Under the pieces are notes generated by a model. That model saw nothing but the letters and a program-made list of their open reading frames with translations. It did not search any database and was not told the origin of the DNA. From Collinsella sp. AF23-2 (lineage in GTDB: Bacteria; Actinomycetota; Coriobacteriia; Coriobacteriales; Coriobacteriaceae): a DNA stretch of 64,000 nucleotides. The position numbers and the translations under genes were made by a program. Location: assembly GCF_003459245.1 (NCBI RefSeq), contig NZ_QRVG01000001.1, forward strand, positions 62,001 through 126,000, written 5' to 3'. Shown piece by piece: positions 15,626 to 23,920 of this stretch (the stretch's first letter is position 1; every line of letters starts with the position of its first letter).

Positions 15626-16267
15626 ATGGCAACGGATAAGACCGGTTATGTGAGCGTTGGTGCCCGGATCGAGGATAAGGTCATGCCCGATCGCGTGATC
15701 TTTAGCATTGGCTTTGGCGGCCGCTTTGATACCAAGGAGGCGTGCCTGGACGATTACAACGCCGATCGCGCCAAGGTCGCCGCCGCGCTGGCGCCCTTTG
15801 GTCTGGATGACGAGTTAACGTGTCGCCGGTACACCTGCTATGCGCAGACGACGCGCAAAAGGGCAATCATCGTGGGCTACGATTACTATGCGTACGGCAC
15901 GGTTGCCGCGCCTGTCGATTCGGTTGACTGTGCGGCTGTGTGGGCGGCGCTCAACACCTGCGGATCGCATGCCGACATGAACATTCGATTTGAACTTGCG
16001 GATGAGCGCGCGGCAGAGGACGTCCTGATTGCCCGCGCTGTCGAGCGCGCTCGCGGTAATGCGCAGGCGCTTGCTGCGGCGGCGGGGACTAAGCTGGGCG
16101 GCATCAAGCATATCTCGTATAACAGCCGGCCGGGGGATTACGGTACGGTGTACTGCGCTGCCATGGGCGCTCCCGATGGGGCATCCGGAGGCCTTGGGGA
16201 AACGGTGCTGGATCCGGAACCCATCGAGGTCGAGTGTTCCGCGGACGTGGAGTGGTGGCTGGAATAG
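15626..16267 (+). CDS. SIMPL (DUF541) domain protein, cytosolic form
   Basis: A 213-residue protein. The opening GYVSVGARIEDKVMPDRVIFSIGFGGRFDTKEACLDDYNADRAKVAAAL and the later RAVERARGNAQALAAAAGTKLGGIKHISY match the SIMPL/DUF541 fold, whose members repeat a pattern of beta strands and helices. No signal peptide is visible, unlike many SIMPL proteins, which are periplasmic. ATG 15626 has GGAAAGGA 8 nt upstream. Family members have been linked to signalling and oxidative stress, but function is not defined. It stands alone between the repeat array and the candidate toxin/antisense locus. Confidence 0.75.
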   Translation: MATDKTGYVSVGARIEDKVMPDRVIFSIGFGGRFDTKEACLDDYNADRAKVAAALAPFGLDDELTCRRYTCYAQTTRKRAIIVGYDYYAYGTVAAPVDSVDCAAVWAALNTCGSHADMNIRFELADERAAEDVLIARAVERARGNAQALAAAAGTKLGGIKHISYNSRPGDYGTVYCAAMGAPDGASGGLGETVLDPEPIEVECSADVEWWLE

Positions 16268-16312
16268 TGGACGAGCCGGGCGAGCGTCGAGACTTCATGA
16301 CTGAAAAACCAT

Positions 16313-16341
16313 TTGTTGAACCTGGCGCCCGTGGGTAAAAT
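16313..16341 (+). promoter_or_regulatory. Promoter driving a non-coding + strand transcript
   Basis: TTGTTG (16313-16318), a 17-nt spacer and TAAAAT (16336-16341). No credible plus-strand gene follows, so the product is probably an RNA starting near 16348. Confidence 0.55.
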
Positions 16342-16400
16342 AAGGCAGACGGCAGCCCAAGTAGTGAAGAGCTGGGCAGCGCCGTTGCTTGGTCAAGAGG

Positions 16401-16544
16401 TCAGTGCCTTAATGGCAGCGACTTGTTATGCTTCGAATGCTGCTTGAGTGCCTCGGAAAGTTCGATAAGCGCCGTGAAGAGCAAGACCAAAGCAACCAAG
16501 AGCTCTGTGAGCTCTGATGGGCCCGGGATGACCTCTGATTCAAG
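16401..16544 (-). CDS. Small hydrophobic ORF, possible type I toxin (no standard start)
   Basis: A 47-codon minus-strand open frame. Its core reads SELTELLVALVLLFTALIELSE followed by a basic tail KQHSKHNKSLPLRH: one membrane-spanning segment plus a charged C-terminus, as in type I toxins. The problem is the start: the frame opens directly after a TGA and contains no ATG or GTG upstream of the hydrophobic part, so translation from a rare codon or by frameshift would be needed, or the copy is degenerate. An alternative minus frame beginning TTG (about 16558) is open but not hydrophobic. A predicted RNA from the opposite strand overlaps it. Confidence 0.3.
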   Translation of the reverse strand, partial: LESEVIPGPSELTELLVALVLLFTALIELSEALKQHSKHNKSLPLRH

Positions 16545-16557
16545 TCACCGGTCCTCA
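16522..16557. repeat. 36-bp direct repeat, copy 1
   Basis: This is a copy of the segment GGGATGACCTCTGATTCAAG and flanks, matching 17476-17510. The two copies bracket the exonuclease gene. Each contains a TGAC/GTCA dyad. Confidence 0.55.
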
Positions 16558-16647
16558 ATTTTTATCACATGCATTTGAATAGAGCGGGCGGGATCCCTTG
16601 GGTCCGTTTGTGTGGCGCGTGCCTGGTGCACGGCATTGCACCCCGCT

Positions 16648-16688
16648 TTTGTGTCCGCACGGGCGCCTATCCTTACGGCAATGTAGCC
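16648..16688 (+). promoter_or_regulatory. 41-bp upstream module, copy 2
   Basis: It is 35/41 identical to 15563-15603, same length and orientation, and ends 43 nt before the exonuclease start. Confidence 0.55.
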
Positions 16689-16731
16689 GCTTATGTAACC
16701 AAGCGGCAGGCAACGGAGAAAGGCCCTAACC

Positions 16732-17466
16732 GTGTCAGCTGAAAAGACGCCGTGCATCTCGGCTATCGATACGACGAACTTTGCGCGCCAGATCGTGCTG
16801 GACTTTGAGTTTGCGCCGGTGCCAAAGCAGCGCCAGCGCCGTGGACTGCGCAATGAGGTTATCGAGGTCGGCGCCGTCAAGCTCGATTACCACGGCAACG
16901 TTATGGGCGAGTTCTCGCAGTTTGTGCAGACGGAATTTACCGAAGGCGTTGCGTTTCCCGTCCGCGAGCTCACAGGGATATCGGCCGTGGATACCGCGAT
17001 GGCCGATCCGCTCTATGTGGTGATCAAAAGGCTCAGCGATTGGATCGGTCGCTACTCCGCCCAGGTGGTCTGTTGGAGCGGGGCGGACCGTCGACAGCTT
17101 TTGACCGAGTGCCAGGCAAAGCGCATCGACCTTTCCGCATTTCCTACGGACTGGGCCGACCTGCAGGCGTTTTACACCTCGATCATGGACGTGGGCAGCC
17201 ACGGGTGTGTCTCTTTGAGTGACGCGGCGACGTGGTTTGGCATCGGGCTCGACGAGTCGACGGGTCACGCCCACAGCGCCCTAGCCGATGCGCGCGTAAC
17301 CGCCAAGCTGCTCAGGCAGATGATGGACGGGGACTATCACGTGAGTCCGCGTGCCCAGGAGATCCGCCAGCGGTGGGGGATGGGCGAGCGACCCCAGACG
17401 CGCCTTTCCAGCAAGTGCCCCGAGCTGGGCGACCTGCTGCTGAAGCTGAAAGCGGAGGGGAGGTAG
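16732..17466 (+). CDS. DEDDh-type 3'-5' exonuclease
   Basis: A 244-residue protein of the ERI-1/KapD-like exonuclease group. Visible catalytic motifs: ExoI VLDFEFAPV (Asp and Glu), ExoII around VVCWSGADRRQLLTEC, and ExoIII HAHSALADARVTAKLL (His and Asp), which gives the DEDDh set. An insertion VPKQRQRRGLRNEVIEVGAVKLD is typical of this subgroup. Predicted activity is 3'-5' trimming of single-stranded RNA or DNA. The GTG start at 16732 has GAGAAAGG about 11 nt upstream. It is monocistronic, preceded by the 41-bp module and bracketed by 36-bp repeats. Confidence 0.82.
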   Translation: MSAEKTPCISAIDTTNFARQIVLDFEFAPVPKQRQRRGLRNEVIEVGAVKLDYHGNVMGEFSQFVQTEFTEGVAFPVRELTGISAVDTAMADPLYVVIKRLSDWIGRYSAQVVCWSGADRRQLLTECQAKRIDLSAFPTDWADLQAFYTSIMDVGSHGCVSLSDAATWFGIGLDESTGHAHSALADARVTAKLLRQMMDGDYHVSPRAQEIRQRWGMGERPQTRLSSKCPELGDLLLKLKAEGR

Positions 17467-17475
17467 GCAGGACTC

Positions 17476-17510
17476 CGGGAATGACCTCTGATGCAAGTCA
17501 TCGGAGCTCA
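17476..17510. repeat. 36-bp direct repeat, copy 2
   Basis: CCGGGAATGACCTCTGATGC and flanks, the partner of 16522-16557. Here it forms the hairpin CTCCG..ATGAC / GTCAT..CGGAG just after the exonuclease stop, so it could also act as a weak transcription end. Confidence 0.5.
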
Positions 17511-17540
17511 TGTTGCTTTCTTTGGAGCTTTCTCACGGAG

Positions 17541-17570
17541 CTGACTTTACTTCGTCTCATTTCGTATAAA
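17541..17570 (+). promoter_or_regulatory. Predicted promoter of hsdR
   Basis: CTGACT at 17541-17546, an 18-nt spacer, and TATAAA at 17565-17570, about 88 bp before the hsdR ATG. Confidence 0.45.
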
Positions 17571-17657
17571 GCAGCTGCTAGATTGCATGGTGATGATAAA
17601 ATTAATAAGTTCAACACCAACAGTTGCCGCCTTGCGCAATGAGGAGTTCCGAGACGT

Positions 17658-19988
17658 ATGAACGAGTCTGATACACGGCTTAAGCTCATCGATCCTGCGA
17701 TTATGAAGTCGTGGGATCGCAACACCCAAGTCTTCACTGAGTATTTCTTTACCAGTGGCGAGATTGTCGTGCGCGGAAGCATGGTCTCCCGCAAAGACAA
17801 GAAGAAGGCGGACTACCTTCTGATGTACGCTCCCGGTATCCCTATCGCAATCGTCGAGGCCAAGGATACGGAGCACACCGTTGATGCCGGTCTCCAACAG
17901 GGGATGGGATATGCTCAACTGCTCGATATTCCGTTTGCATACAGCTCAAACGGAAAGGGTTTTGTTGAGCACGATTTTCTTACCGGGAAAGAGCGCGCTC
18001 TCGCCATGAACGAGTTCCCCGCTCCGGCGGAGCTCTGGACACGATACTCAAAAGCTAAGGGACTTGAGCATCCGTATAGCCAGGAGATTGTGACCGCTCC
18101 GTATTACCAGGAGCACGGCGGCAATCATCCTCGCTACTATCAGTGCATCGCCATCAATCGTACGCTTGAAGCTATTGCGCGAGGTAAGAATCGCATCTTG
18201 CTCGTTATGGCAACGGGAACGGGAAAGACTTTTACGGCTTTTCAAATCGTTCATCGCTTGCGACAGACTACCGAGGTTCGTAAGGTTCTCTATCTGGCGG
18301 ACCGCAATATTCTCGTCGATCAGACCATAGACGGCGATTTCAAGCCTCTCAAGAGGGTTACAACCAAAGTCGTAGGCCGAAAGCTCGATTCTGCTTACGA
18401 GGTCTATTTCTCGCTCTACCAACAGCTTGTTGGTGAAAACGGTGAAGAAATATTCCGCGAGTTCGACTCGGAATTTTTCGATTTGATTATCGTTGACGAG
18501 TGCCATCGCGGAAGCGCCGCGGCGGACTCCGCATGGCGTAAGGTGCTCGAGTATTTCAATTGTGCAATTCAAATCGGAATGACGGCCACGCCAAAGGAGA
18601 CTGAAGAGGTTTCAAACATTACCTACTTCGGCGAACCTGTCTATACCTACTCCCTTAAACAAGGCATCGAGGATGGCTTTCTTGCCCCGTATAAAGTTAT
18701 TCGCCCTAAGCTGAACGTCGACATTTACGGATACCGTACTGAGGAAGGCACCGTAGATGATCGCGGCGAAGCTCTGCCCAAACGTGTTTTCGAGAAGCAA
18801 GACTTCGACAGCGAGATTGTCATCAAAGAGCGCTACGAGGAAGTTGCCAAGCGGATAACTCAATTTCTAAAGGAGACGGATCGTTACTCCAAGACCATAG
18901 TCTTTTGCGTTGACATCGAGCATGCCGAAAATATGCGACGTGCCCTTGTAAACGAGAACGCCGATATCGTAAGAGATCACCCCACCTACATCATGAAGAT
19001 TACGGGTGACGACAGGGAAGGTAAGGCTCAGTTAGATAACTTCATCGACCCCGACGAGAAATACCCGACCATCGTTACGACTTCGAAGCTTCTCACCACT
19101 GGCGTTAATTGCAAGACGTGTAAGGTAGTCGTGCTCGACAACAAGTTCGGTGAGCACGGAATGACGGAGTTCAAGCAGATTATCGGCCGCGGGACCCGTA
19201 TCTGTGAGGACTACGACAAACTTTATTTCACCATCCTCGATTTTCGTGACGCATCGCGTTTGTTTGCAGATCCCGAGTTTGATGGCGAACCTGTTGTTGT
19301 GTTTGAGCCTAATCCGGGTGACCCCATTGCGGATCCGGGTCCCGGCGGCAATGGCGGCAGTCCCGTTCCGCCTCCGTCTCCAATCGTAGACCCACCCGTA
19401 TTACCGCCGGACGATCCGTCTTCTCATGTGAAATATCACGTTCATGGGGCCGACGTCTATGTAGTGTCGGAGATGGTGCAGTATTACTCATCCGATGGTC
19501 TTCTTGTAACTGAGAGCCTTAAGGACTATACGCGGAAGAACATTCTTGGCGAATACGACACTCTTGACCACTTCCTAGCGGCGTGGAACTCTGAACATAA
19601 GAAGCAAGCAATTATCGATGAGCTGCGCGCACGTGGCGTATTCCTGGATGAGCTGCGGCTCGAGACTGGGCAGGAGCAAATGAGCGACTTTGACCTCATT
19701 TGCCATATTGCTTACGACCAGAGACCTCTTACGCGCAGCGAGAGAGCCAATAGCGTCAAGAAAAAGGGCGTGCTTTATGAGTATGCCGGCGTCGCGCGCG
19801 AGGTCCTTGAAGCACTTCTCGACAAATATGCGACGTCGAACCTCGTAGACTTGGACGATACCCATGTCCTCGATCTCGAGGAGTTCCGTCGGTTTGGCAG
19901 CCCAATGAAGATCGTTGCCGCATTCGGCGGCAAACAACAGTACATTCAAGCAGCGCAGATGCTCGAGGACGAGCTCTACATCGCATAG
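17658..19988 (+). CDS. hsdR: Type I restriction enzyme R subunit (EcoEI/EcoAI-like)
   Basis: A 776-residue ATP-dependent translocase/nuclease. The N-terminal PD-(D/E)XK nuclease is visible as KADYLLMYAPGIPIAIVEAKD. Superfamily 2 motor motifs: MATGTGKTFTAFQ (Walker A, about 184), DECHRGSA (about 280), TATPKE, and IIGRGTRICEDY (motif VI). A proline/glycine-rich linker (about 545-590) joins to a helical C-terminal domain like that of EcoEI R, which assembles with the methylase. Length agrees with type IB R subunits (about 800). It is followed 19 bp later by hsdM, forming an R-M-S operon. Confidence 0.94.
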   Translation: MNESDTRLKLIDPAIMKSWDRNTQVFTEYFFTSGEIVVRGSMVSRKDKKKADYLLMYAPGIPIAIVEAKDTEHTVDAGLQQGMGYAQLLDIPFAYSSNGKGFVEHDFLTGKERALAMNEFPAPAELWTRYSKAKGLEHPYSQEIVTAPYYQEHGGNHPRYYQCIAINRTLEAIARGKNRILLVMATGTGKTFTAFQIVHRLRQTTEVRKVLYLADRNILVDQTIDGDFKPLKRVTTKVVGRKLDSAYEVYFSLYQQLVGENGEEIFREFDSEFFDLIIVDECHRGSAAADSAWRKVLEYFNCAIQIGMTATPKETEEVSNITYFGEPVYTYSLKQGIEDGFLAPYKVIRPKLNVDIYGYRTEEGTVDDRGEALPKRVFEKQDFDSEIVIKERYEEVAKRITQFLKETDRYSKTIVFCVDIEHAENMRRALVNENADIVRDHPTYIMKITGDDREGKAQLDNFIDPDEKYPTIVTTSKLLTTGVNCKTCKVVVLDNKFGEHGMTEFKQIIGRGTRICEDYDKLYFTILDFRDASRLFADPEFDGEPVVVFEPNPGDPIADPGPGGNGGSPVPPPSPIVDPPVLPPDDPSSHVKYHVHGADVYVVSEMVQYYSSDGLLVTESLKDYTRKNILGEYDTLDHFLAAWNSEHKKQAIIDELRARGVFLDELRLETGQEQMSDFDLICHIAYDQRPLTRSERANSVKKKGVLYEYAGVAREVLEALLDKYATSNLVDLDDTHVLDLEEFRRFGSPMKIVAAFGGKQQYIQAAQMLEDELYIA

Positions 19989-20007
19989 AGAAAGGTAACG
20001 ATAGCAA

Positions 20008-21486
20008 ATGGCACTGGGATCTCTTGTAAAGACCCTGCAGAACATCATGCGCAAAGATGCTGGCATCAATGGCGATGCGCAGCGCATCGAGCAGATGACC
20101 TGGCTTTTCTTCCTCAAGATTTACGATGCCAAGGAGCAGGAGTGGGAGTTTCACGATGACTCCTATCAGTCCATCATCCCCGAGCGCCTGCGCTGGCATA
20201 GCTGGGCGCACGATGCGAAGGACGGTAAGGCGCTTACTGGTGATGAGCTTCTCGACTTTGTAAACAATGATCTATTCAAGACCCTTGAGAGTCTTGAGCT
20301 TGCACCTGATGCGCCTTTGCGACACGTCGTCGTCAAGGCTGCTTTTACTGACGCCAACAACTACATGAAGGATGGGATTCAGCTTCGTCAAGTCATCAAC
20401 GAGATTGACGGGTCGGTTGACTTTACCGAGTACAAAGAGCGCCACGCCTTCGGTGAAATTTACGAGACCATCCTGAAAGACTTGCAGTCCGCAGGTAATG
20501 CCGGCGAGTTTTACACGCCCCGAGCGGTGACTGACTTTATGGCCCAGGCGCTTGCGCCCAAGCTCGGCGAGACTGTGGCTGACTTCGCGTGTGGCACGGG
20601 CGGCTTTTTGACGAGCGCCCTCAAGATTCTCGACTCCCAGGTTCAGACTCCGGCCGATCGTGAGCTCTATGCAAGATCGGTCTACGGTATCGAGAAGAAG
20701 CAGCTCCCTTACCTGCTGTGCGTGACCAACATGCTGTTGCACGATATCGATAATCCTGAAGTCTTTCACGATAACTCTCTCGAGAAGGACGTTCGCGAGT
20801 GGAAGCACAAGCCTGACGGCCAGTTTGACGTTGTACTTATGAACCCACCGTATGGCGGGTCCGAGAGTGCATCGGTGCAAAACAACTTTCCTGTTGCACT
20901 CCGTAGCTCCGAGACTGCAGATCTATTCCTTGGACTCATTCTTTATCGTCTTAAGCGAGGCGGCCGCGCTGCTGTTATCATTCCGGATGGTTTTCTCTTT
21001 GGCCAGGATGGTGCAAAGACGGAGATCAAGCGTCGCCTGCTTGAGGACATGAACCTGCATACTGTCTTGCGCCTTCCACAGAGTGTCTTCGCTCCGTACA
21101 CGCCCATCACTACTAACGTTCTGTTCTTCGATAATACGGGGGCCTCTGAGGGCGTTTGGTTCTATCGCATGGACATGCCCGAGGGGTATAAACACTTCTC
21201 TAAGACCAAGCCCATTAGGATCGAACATTTTGCGCCTGTAAAGGAGTGGTGGGAGAATCGTCGGGATATCGAGGAAGACGGCAATCCCAAGGCCAAGTTC
21301 TATACGGTTGACGAGCTGCGAGACGGCGGCTTTAACTTTGACGTATGCGGCTATCCTCACGAGGAAGAGGAGATCTTACCGCCGGACGAACTGATCAGGA
21401 GCTACAAAGAAGAGCGTGCTAGGCTCGACGCCGAGATTGACCAGAAGTTGGCTCGAATTTGCGAGATTCTTGGGATTGAGGCGTAG
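20008..21486 (+). CDS. hsdM: Type I restriction-modification N6-adenine methyltransferase, M subunit
   Basis: A 492-residue class I SAM-dependent methyltransferase. The N-terminal HsdM helical domain (KTLQNIMRKDAGINGDAQRIEQMTWLFFLKIYDAKE) is followed by FYTPRAVTDFMA, SAM motif I VADFACGTGGFLTSAL (about 190) and catalytic motif IV MNPPYGG (about 279). The C-terminal end (ELIRSYKEERARLDAEIDQKLARICEILGIEA) is a probable coiled helix for HsdS contact. It forms M2S and M2R2S complexes, giving methylation or cleavage of the HsdS target. The stop codon is immediately followed by the hsdS ATG. Confidence 0.95.
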   Translation: MALGSLVKTLQNIMRKDAGINGDAQRIEQMTWLFFLKIYDAKEQEWEFHDDSYQSIIPERLRWHSWAHDAKDGKALTGDELLDFVNNDLFKTLESLELAPDAPLRHVVVKAAFTDANNYMKDGIQLRQVINEIDGSVDFTEYKERHAFGEIYETILKDLQSAGNAGEFYTPRAVTDFMAQALAPKLGETVADFACGTGGFLTSALKILDSQVQTPADRELYARSVYGIEKKQLPYLLCVTNMLLHDIDNPEVFHDNSLEKDVREWKHKPDGQFDVVLMNPPYGGSESASVQNNFPVALRSSETADLFLGLILYRLKRGGRAAVIIPDGFLFGQDGAKTEIKRRLLEDMNLHTVLRLPQSVFAPYTPITTNVLFFDNTGASEGVWFYRMDMPEGYKHFSKTKPIRIEHFAPVKEWWENRRDIEEDGNPKAKFYTVDELRDGGFNFDVCGYPHEEEEILPPDELIRSYKEERARLDAEIDQKLARICEILGIEA

Positions 21487-23100
21487 ATGAAGGCAAAAGA
21501 CCTGAAGAACTCAATCCTTCAAATGGCAATTGAAGGCAAACTTGTGCCGCAGGATCCGAACGACGAGCCTGCCAGCGTCCTTCTTAAACGTATTCGTGAG
21601 GAAAAGCATAGGCTAATTGCTGAAGGTAAGGCCAAATTCCCGAAGGGCGGGGAGAGCATTATTTATATCGGTTCCGATGGCTCCCCCTATGAGAAGAGGG
21701 TGGATGCCAAGGGCCGCGTGACAAGCGATAAGTGTATCGCGAACGAAATACCGTTTGAGGAACTGCCCGAGGGGTGGTGCTGGACGAGATTGGGCAATCT
21801 GCTCTCACTTGTTTCGGACGGTACGCATAAGACACCTCAATATACTGAGACTGGCGTCTTGTTTCTTTCGGTGCAAAACGTTTCTGGTGGCTCGTTTGAC
21901 TTGACTAAAGTGCGGTACATCAGTCGAGAAACTCATGAAGATCTTTGTAGGCGAGTGAAACCTGGCCGCGGAGACATCTTGCTTTGCCGCATTGGAACTC
22001 TGGGCAAGCCGATTATCGTTGACGTCGATTATGAATTCAGCATCTTTGTCAGCCTGGGATTACTCCGACCAGTTTCCATAGCTATTGCGGAGTGGATTTG
22101 TTCATGCATTGATTCTCCCGTTGGTTTCGCATGGATCGAAAAAGTTAAAGTCGGCGGCGGAACCCATACTTTCAAAATTAATCTCGGTGATATACCGGAC
22201 TTCATTCTCCCCCTCCCGCCCCTCGCCGAGCAACGCCGCGTCGTCAAACGCATAAACGAGCTCATGCCCCTGGTCGAGGAGTACGGCGAGCTCGAGGACG
22301 CCCGCGAGGCGCTCGACGCCGCGCTGCCCGGCCGCCTGCGGAAGTCGGTGCTGCAGCTGGCGGTTCAGGGAGGGCTTGTGCCGCAGGACCCCGCAGACGA
22401 GCCCGCCGGCGTCCTGCTCGAGCGCATCCGCGGGCAGCGCCGGCAGCTCGTGGCCGAGGGGAAGATGAGGGCCCCGAAGGGCGGCGAGTCGATCATCTTC
22501 GCCGGTTCCGATGGCCGCCGCTATGAGAAGAGGGTGGACGCAAAGGGCCGCGAGTCCGAGCCCGTCTGCATCGAGGACGAGATCCCGTTCGAGATACCCG
22601 AGGGCTGGGAGTGGCGTCGCTTAGGGTCTCTTGTCTTGAATCGCGGGCAGAAGAGGCCTGAGGCGCGTTTTGCCTATATCGACATCTCGTCGATTGACAA
22701 TGTGAACCAAAAGCTTGGACAGGAAACTGTTATAAATGCAGCTGACGCGCCTTCACGAGCAAGAAAGCTAGTCGCAAAGAATGATGTGCTCTATGCGACC
22801 GTTCGCCCTTATTTGCATAATGCCTGTATCGTAGATAAAGATTTTAATATTGAGCCCATCGCAAGTACTGGGTTTGCTGTCCTTTCATGTCTTGACGGAT
22901 TCCTTCCTAGTTTTCTTCTCTACTTTTTGGTTTCTCCTAGCTTTGACTCTTATGCAAATGCCAATGAGAACGCAAAGGGGGTTGCCTATCCGGCAATCAA
23001 TGACAACAGGCTGTATCGCGCTCTAATCCCTGTTCCCCCAGCCAGCGAGCAGAAACGAATTGTTTCTAGAATCACCGAAGTATTTGCTCTTACCAATTAA
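21487..23100 (+). CDS. hsdS: Type I restriction-modification specificity subunit, expressed copy
   Basis: A 537-residue DNA recognition subunit. An N-terminal conserved region (1-92) is followed by TRD1 (about 95-235, starting CWTRLGNLLSLVSDGTHKT), a central conserved helical region (245-375, LPLVEEYGELEDAREALD..., identical to the silent copy), then TRD2 (about 376-520, RRLGSLVLNRGQKRPEARFAY). The N-terminal and central regions repeat each other (VPQDP..DEPA..LL.RI and YEKRVDAKGR occur in both), giving the pseudo-dyad of HsdS. It is the only hsdS directly behind hsdM. Its central and N-terminal segments are inverted-repeat partners of 23921-25468, so the TRDs seen are one of several possible states. 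Confidence 0.94.
   Translation: MKAKDLKNSILQMAIEGKLVPQDPNDEPASVLLKRIREEKHRLIAEGKAKFPKGGESIIYIGSDGSPYEKRVDAKGRVTSDKCIANEIPFEELPEGWCWTRLGNLLSLVSDGTHKTPQYTETGVLFLSVQNVSGGSFDLTKVRYISRETHEDLCRRVKPGRGDILLCRIGTLGKPIIVDVDYEFSIFVSLGLLRPVSIAIAEWICSCIDSPVGFAWIEKVKVGGGTHTFKINLGDIPDFILPLPPLAEQRRVVKRINELMPLVEEYGELEDAREALDAALPGRLRKSVLQLAVQGGLVPQDPADEPAGVLLERIRGQRRQLVAEGKMRAPKGGESIIFAGSDGRRYEKRVDAKGRESEPVCIEDEIPFEIPEGWEWRRLGSLVLNRGQKRPEARFAYIDISSIDNVNQKLGQETVINAADAPSRARKLVAKNDVLYATVRPYLHNACIVDKDFNIEPIASTGFAVLSCLDGFLPSFLLYFLVSPSFDSYANANENAKGVAYPAINDNRLYRALIPVPPASEQKRIVSRITEVFALTN
21677..21704. repeat. Outer inverted repeat, left arm (recombination site 1)
   Basis: 28 bp identical to the reverse complement of 25317-25344, within hsdS codons for GSPYEKRVD. 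It contains the 18-bp core CTATGAGAAGAGGGTGGA at 21687-21704. Confidence 0.85.
22259..22614. repeat. Central inverted repeat of the hsdS inverton, left arm
   Basis: A 356-bp segment encoding the central conserved region, with the same length and encoded protein as the reverse complement of 24419-24774. The flanks diverge at once on both sides. It includes the 18-bp core (site 2) at 22521-22538. Confidence 0.88.
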
Positions 23101-23887
23101 CTGCTTCATCAACCGCGGCGCGCTGTTCATTGGCGGTGCGTCGCAGGTAGATTCGTGTCGTCTCAATGCTCTCGTGCCCCATCAAGTCGGCAAGCAGCGA
23201 AATGTCTGGGTTGCGGTCGATGAAGTTCTTTGCGAATAGGTGTCTAAACGAATGCGGATAGACCACGTTTGGATCAACGCCGTAACGAATGGCAGCACGT
23301 TTGAGCCCAAGGGCTATTCCGCGAGAGCTAATCGCGTTTTCTCCTTTGCCAGGAAACAACAATGCGCCATGGTCACGCTCCGGCATCCAGTCCTTCGTCT
23401 CCCGACAGAGTATTTCAGGTATCCAGACCCTGCGAAGCTTTTGGCCTTTGGAAACTATGTCCATATAGCCATCGAAGGCATGTTTAGCCCTAAACTGCCG
23501 CAACTCGCTCACACGGGCACCCGTACAGCCAAGATAACGAACAACGAAGTACCAGAACAAATTATTGTCGCCCTTCAAGCCGTCCTTTAGCTGTGCATAC
23601 TGCTCATTGCTAATAATATTATCGAGGAAGGGCTTCTGTTGGATCTTTACTCCTTTTAGTCGTATTCCGTCAAATGCGATGTAATCCAAATAGGCGTTAA
23701 TGGCTCCGATGCGGCTGTTAGCGGTCTTGGGTGCAAACGACGAAACCAGCCATTCCTTGTGGGCAAGAAGTGACTGGTTCGTGAGGGATTGGATACGATT
23801 GATTAGCTGATCAATCGCAAATGCGTACGAGTTAACTGTATTCTCCGCATAACCCTTCTCCCGTAAGTGCTGAGCAAACTTTTTCAT
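23090..23887 (-). CDS. Tyrosine recombinase, hsdS inversion (shuffling) enzyme
   Basis: A 265-residue phage-integrase family recombinase. The N-terminal SAM-like domain is MKKFAQHLREKGYAENTVNSY. Catalytic residues are seen in TGARVSELRQF (Arg), HSFRHLFAKNF (His212-x-x-Arg215), GHESIETTRIYLRR (His238 and nucleophile Tyr247). It sits between the 3' ends of hsdS and the inverted silent hsdS, overlapping the hsdS stop by 11 bp, the usual place for recombinases that invert type I specificity genes. The start codon lies in a 12-bp palindrome. Being inside both predicted invertible segments, it turns over with them. Confidence 0.9.
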   Translation of the reverse strand: MKKFAQHLREKGYAENTVNSYAFAIDQLINRIQSLTNQSLLAHKEWLVSSFAPKTANSRIGAINAYLDYIAFDGIRLKGVKIQQKPFLDNIISNEQYAQLKDGLKGDNNLFWYFVVRYLGCTGARVSELRQFRAKHAFDGYMDIVSKGQKLRRVWIPEILCRETKDWMPERDHGALLFPGKGENAISSRGIALGLKRAAIRYGVDPNVVYPHSFRHLFAKNFIDRNPDISLLADLMGHESIETTRIYLRRTANEQRAAVDEAVNW

Positions 23888-23917
23888 GGCATCATCCTTT
23901 CGACAATGCCATGAAAA
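23881..23917. promoter_or_regulatory. Palindrome enclosing the recombinase RBS and start codon
   Basis: TTTTCATGGCAT (23881-23892) and ATGCCATGAAAA (23906-23917) are exact inverted repeats. On the minus strand the 13-nt loop carries the Shine-Dalgarno AAGGATG and the ATG is in the stem. Likely translational or transcriptional control of recombinase level. Confidence 0.6.
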
Positions 23918-23920
23918 CAG

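Larger units (their letters stand above)
16348..16563 (+). ncRNA. Candidate antisense RNA (antitoxin-like)
   Basis: It is predicted from the 16313-16341 promoter. It begins with a hairpin at 16349-16385 (ACGGC..GCCCA / TGGGC..GCCGT) and ends near a second hairpin (TGAC..GTCA, 16529-16546) followed by TTTTT at about 16558-16563. It covers the minus-strand hydrophobic small ORF 16401-16544 completely. Read on the minus strand, the first hairpin followed by CTGCCTTATTTT looks like the terminator of the opposite transcript. Inferred, not proven. Confidence 0.4.
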
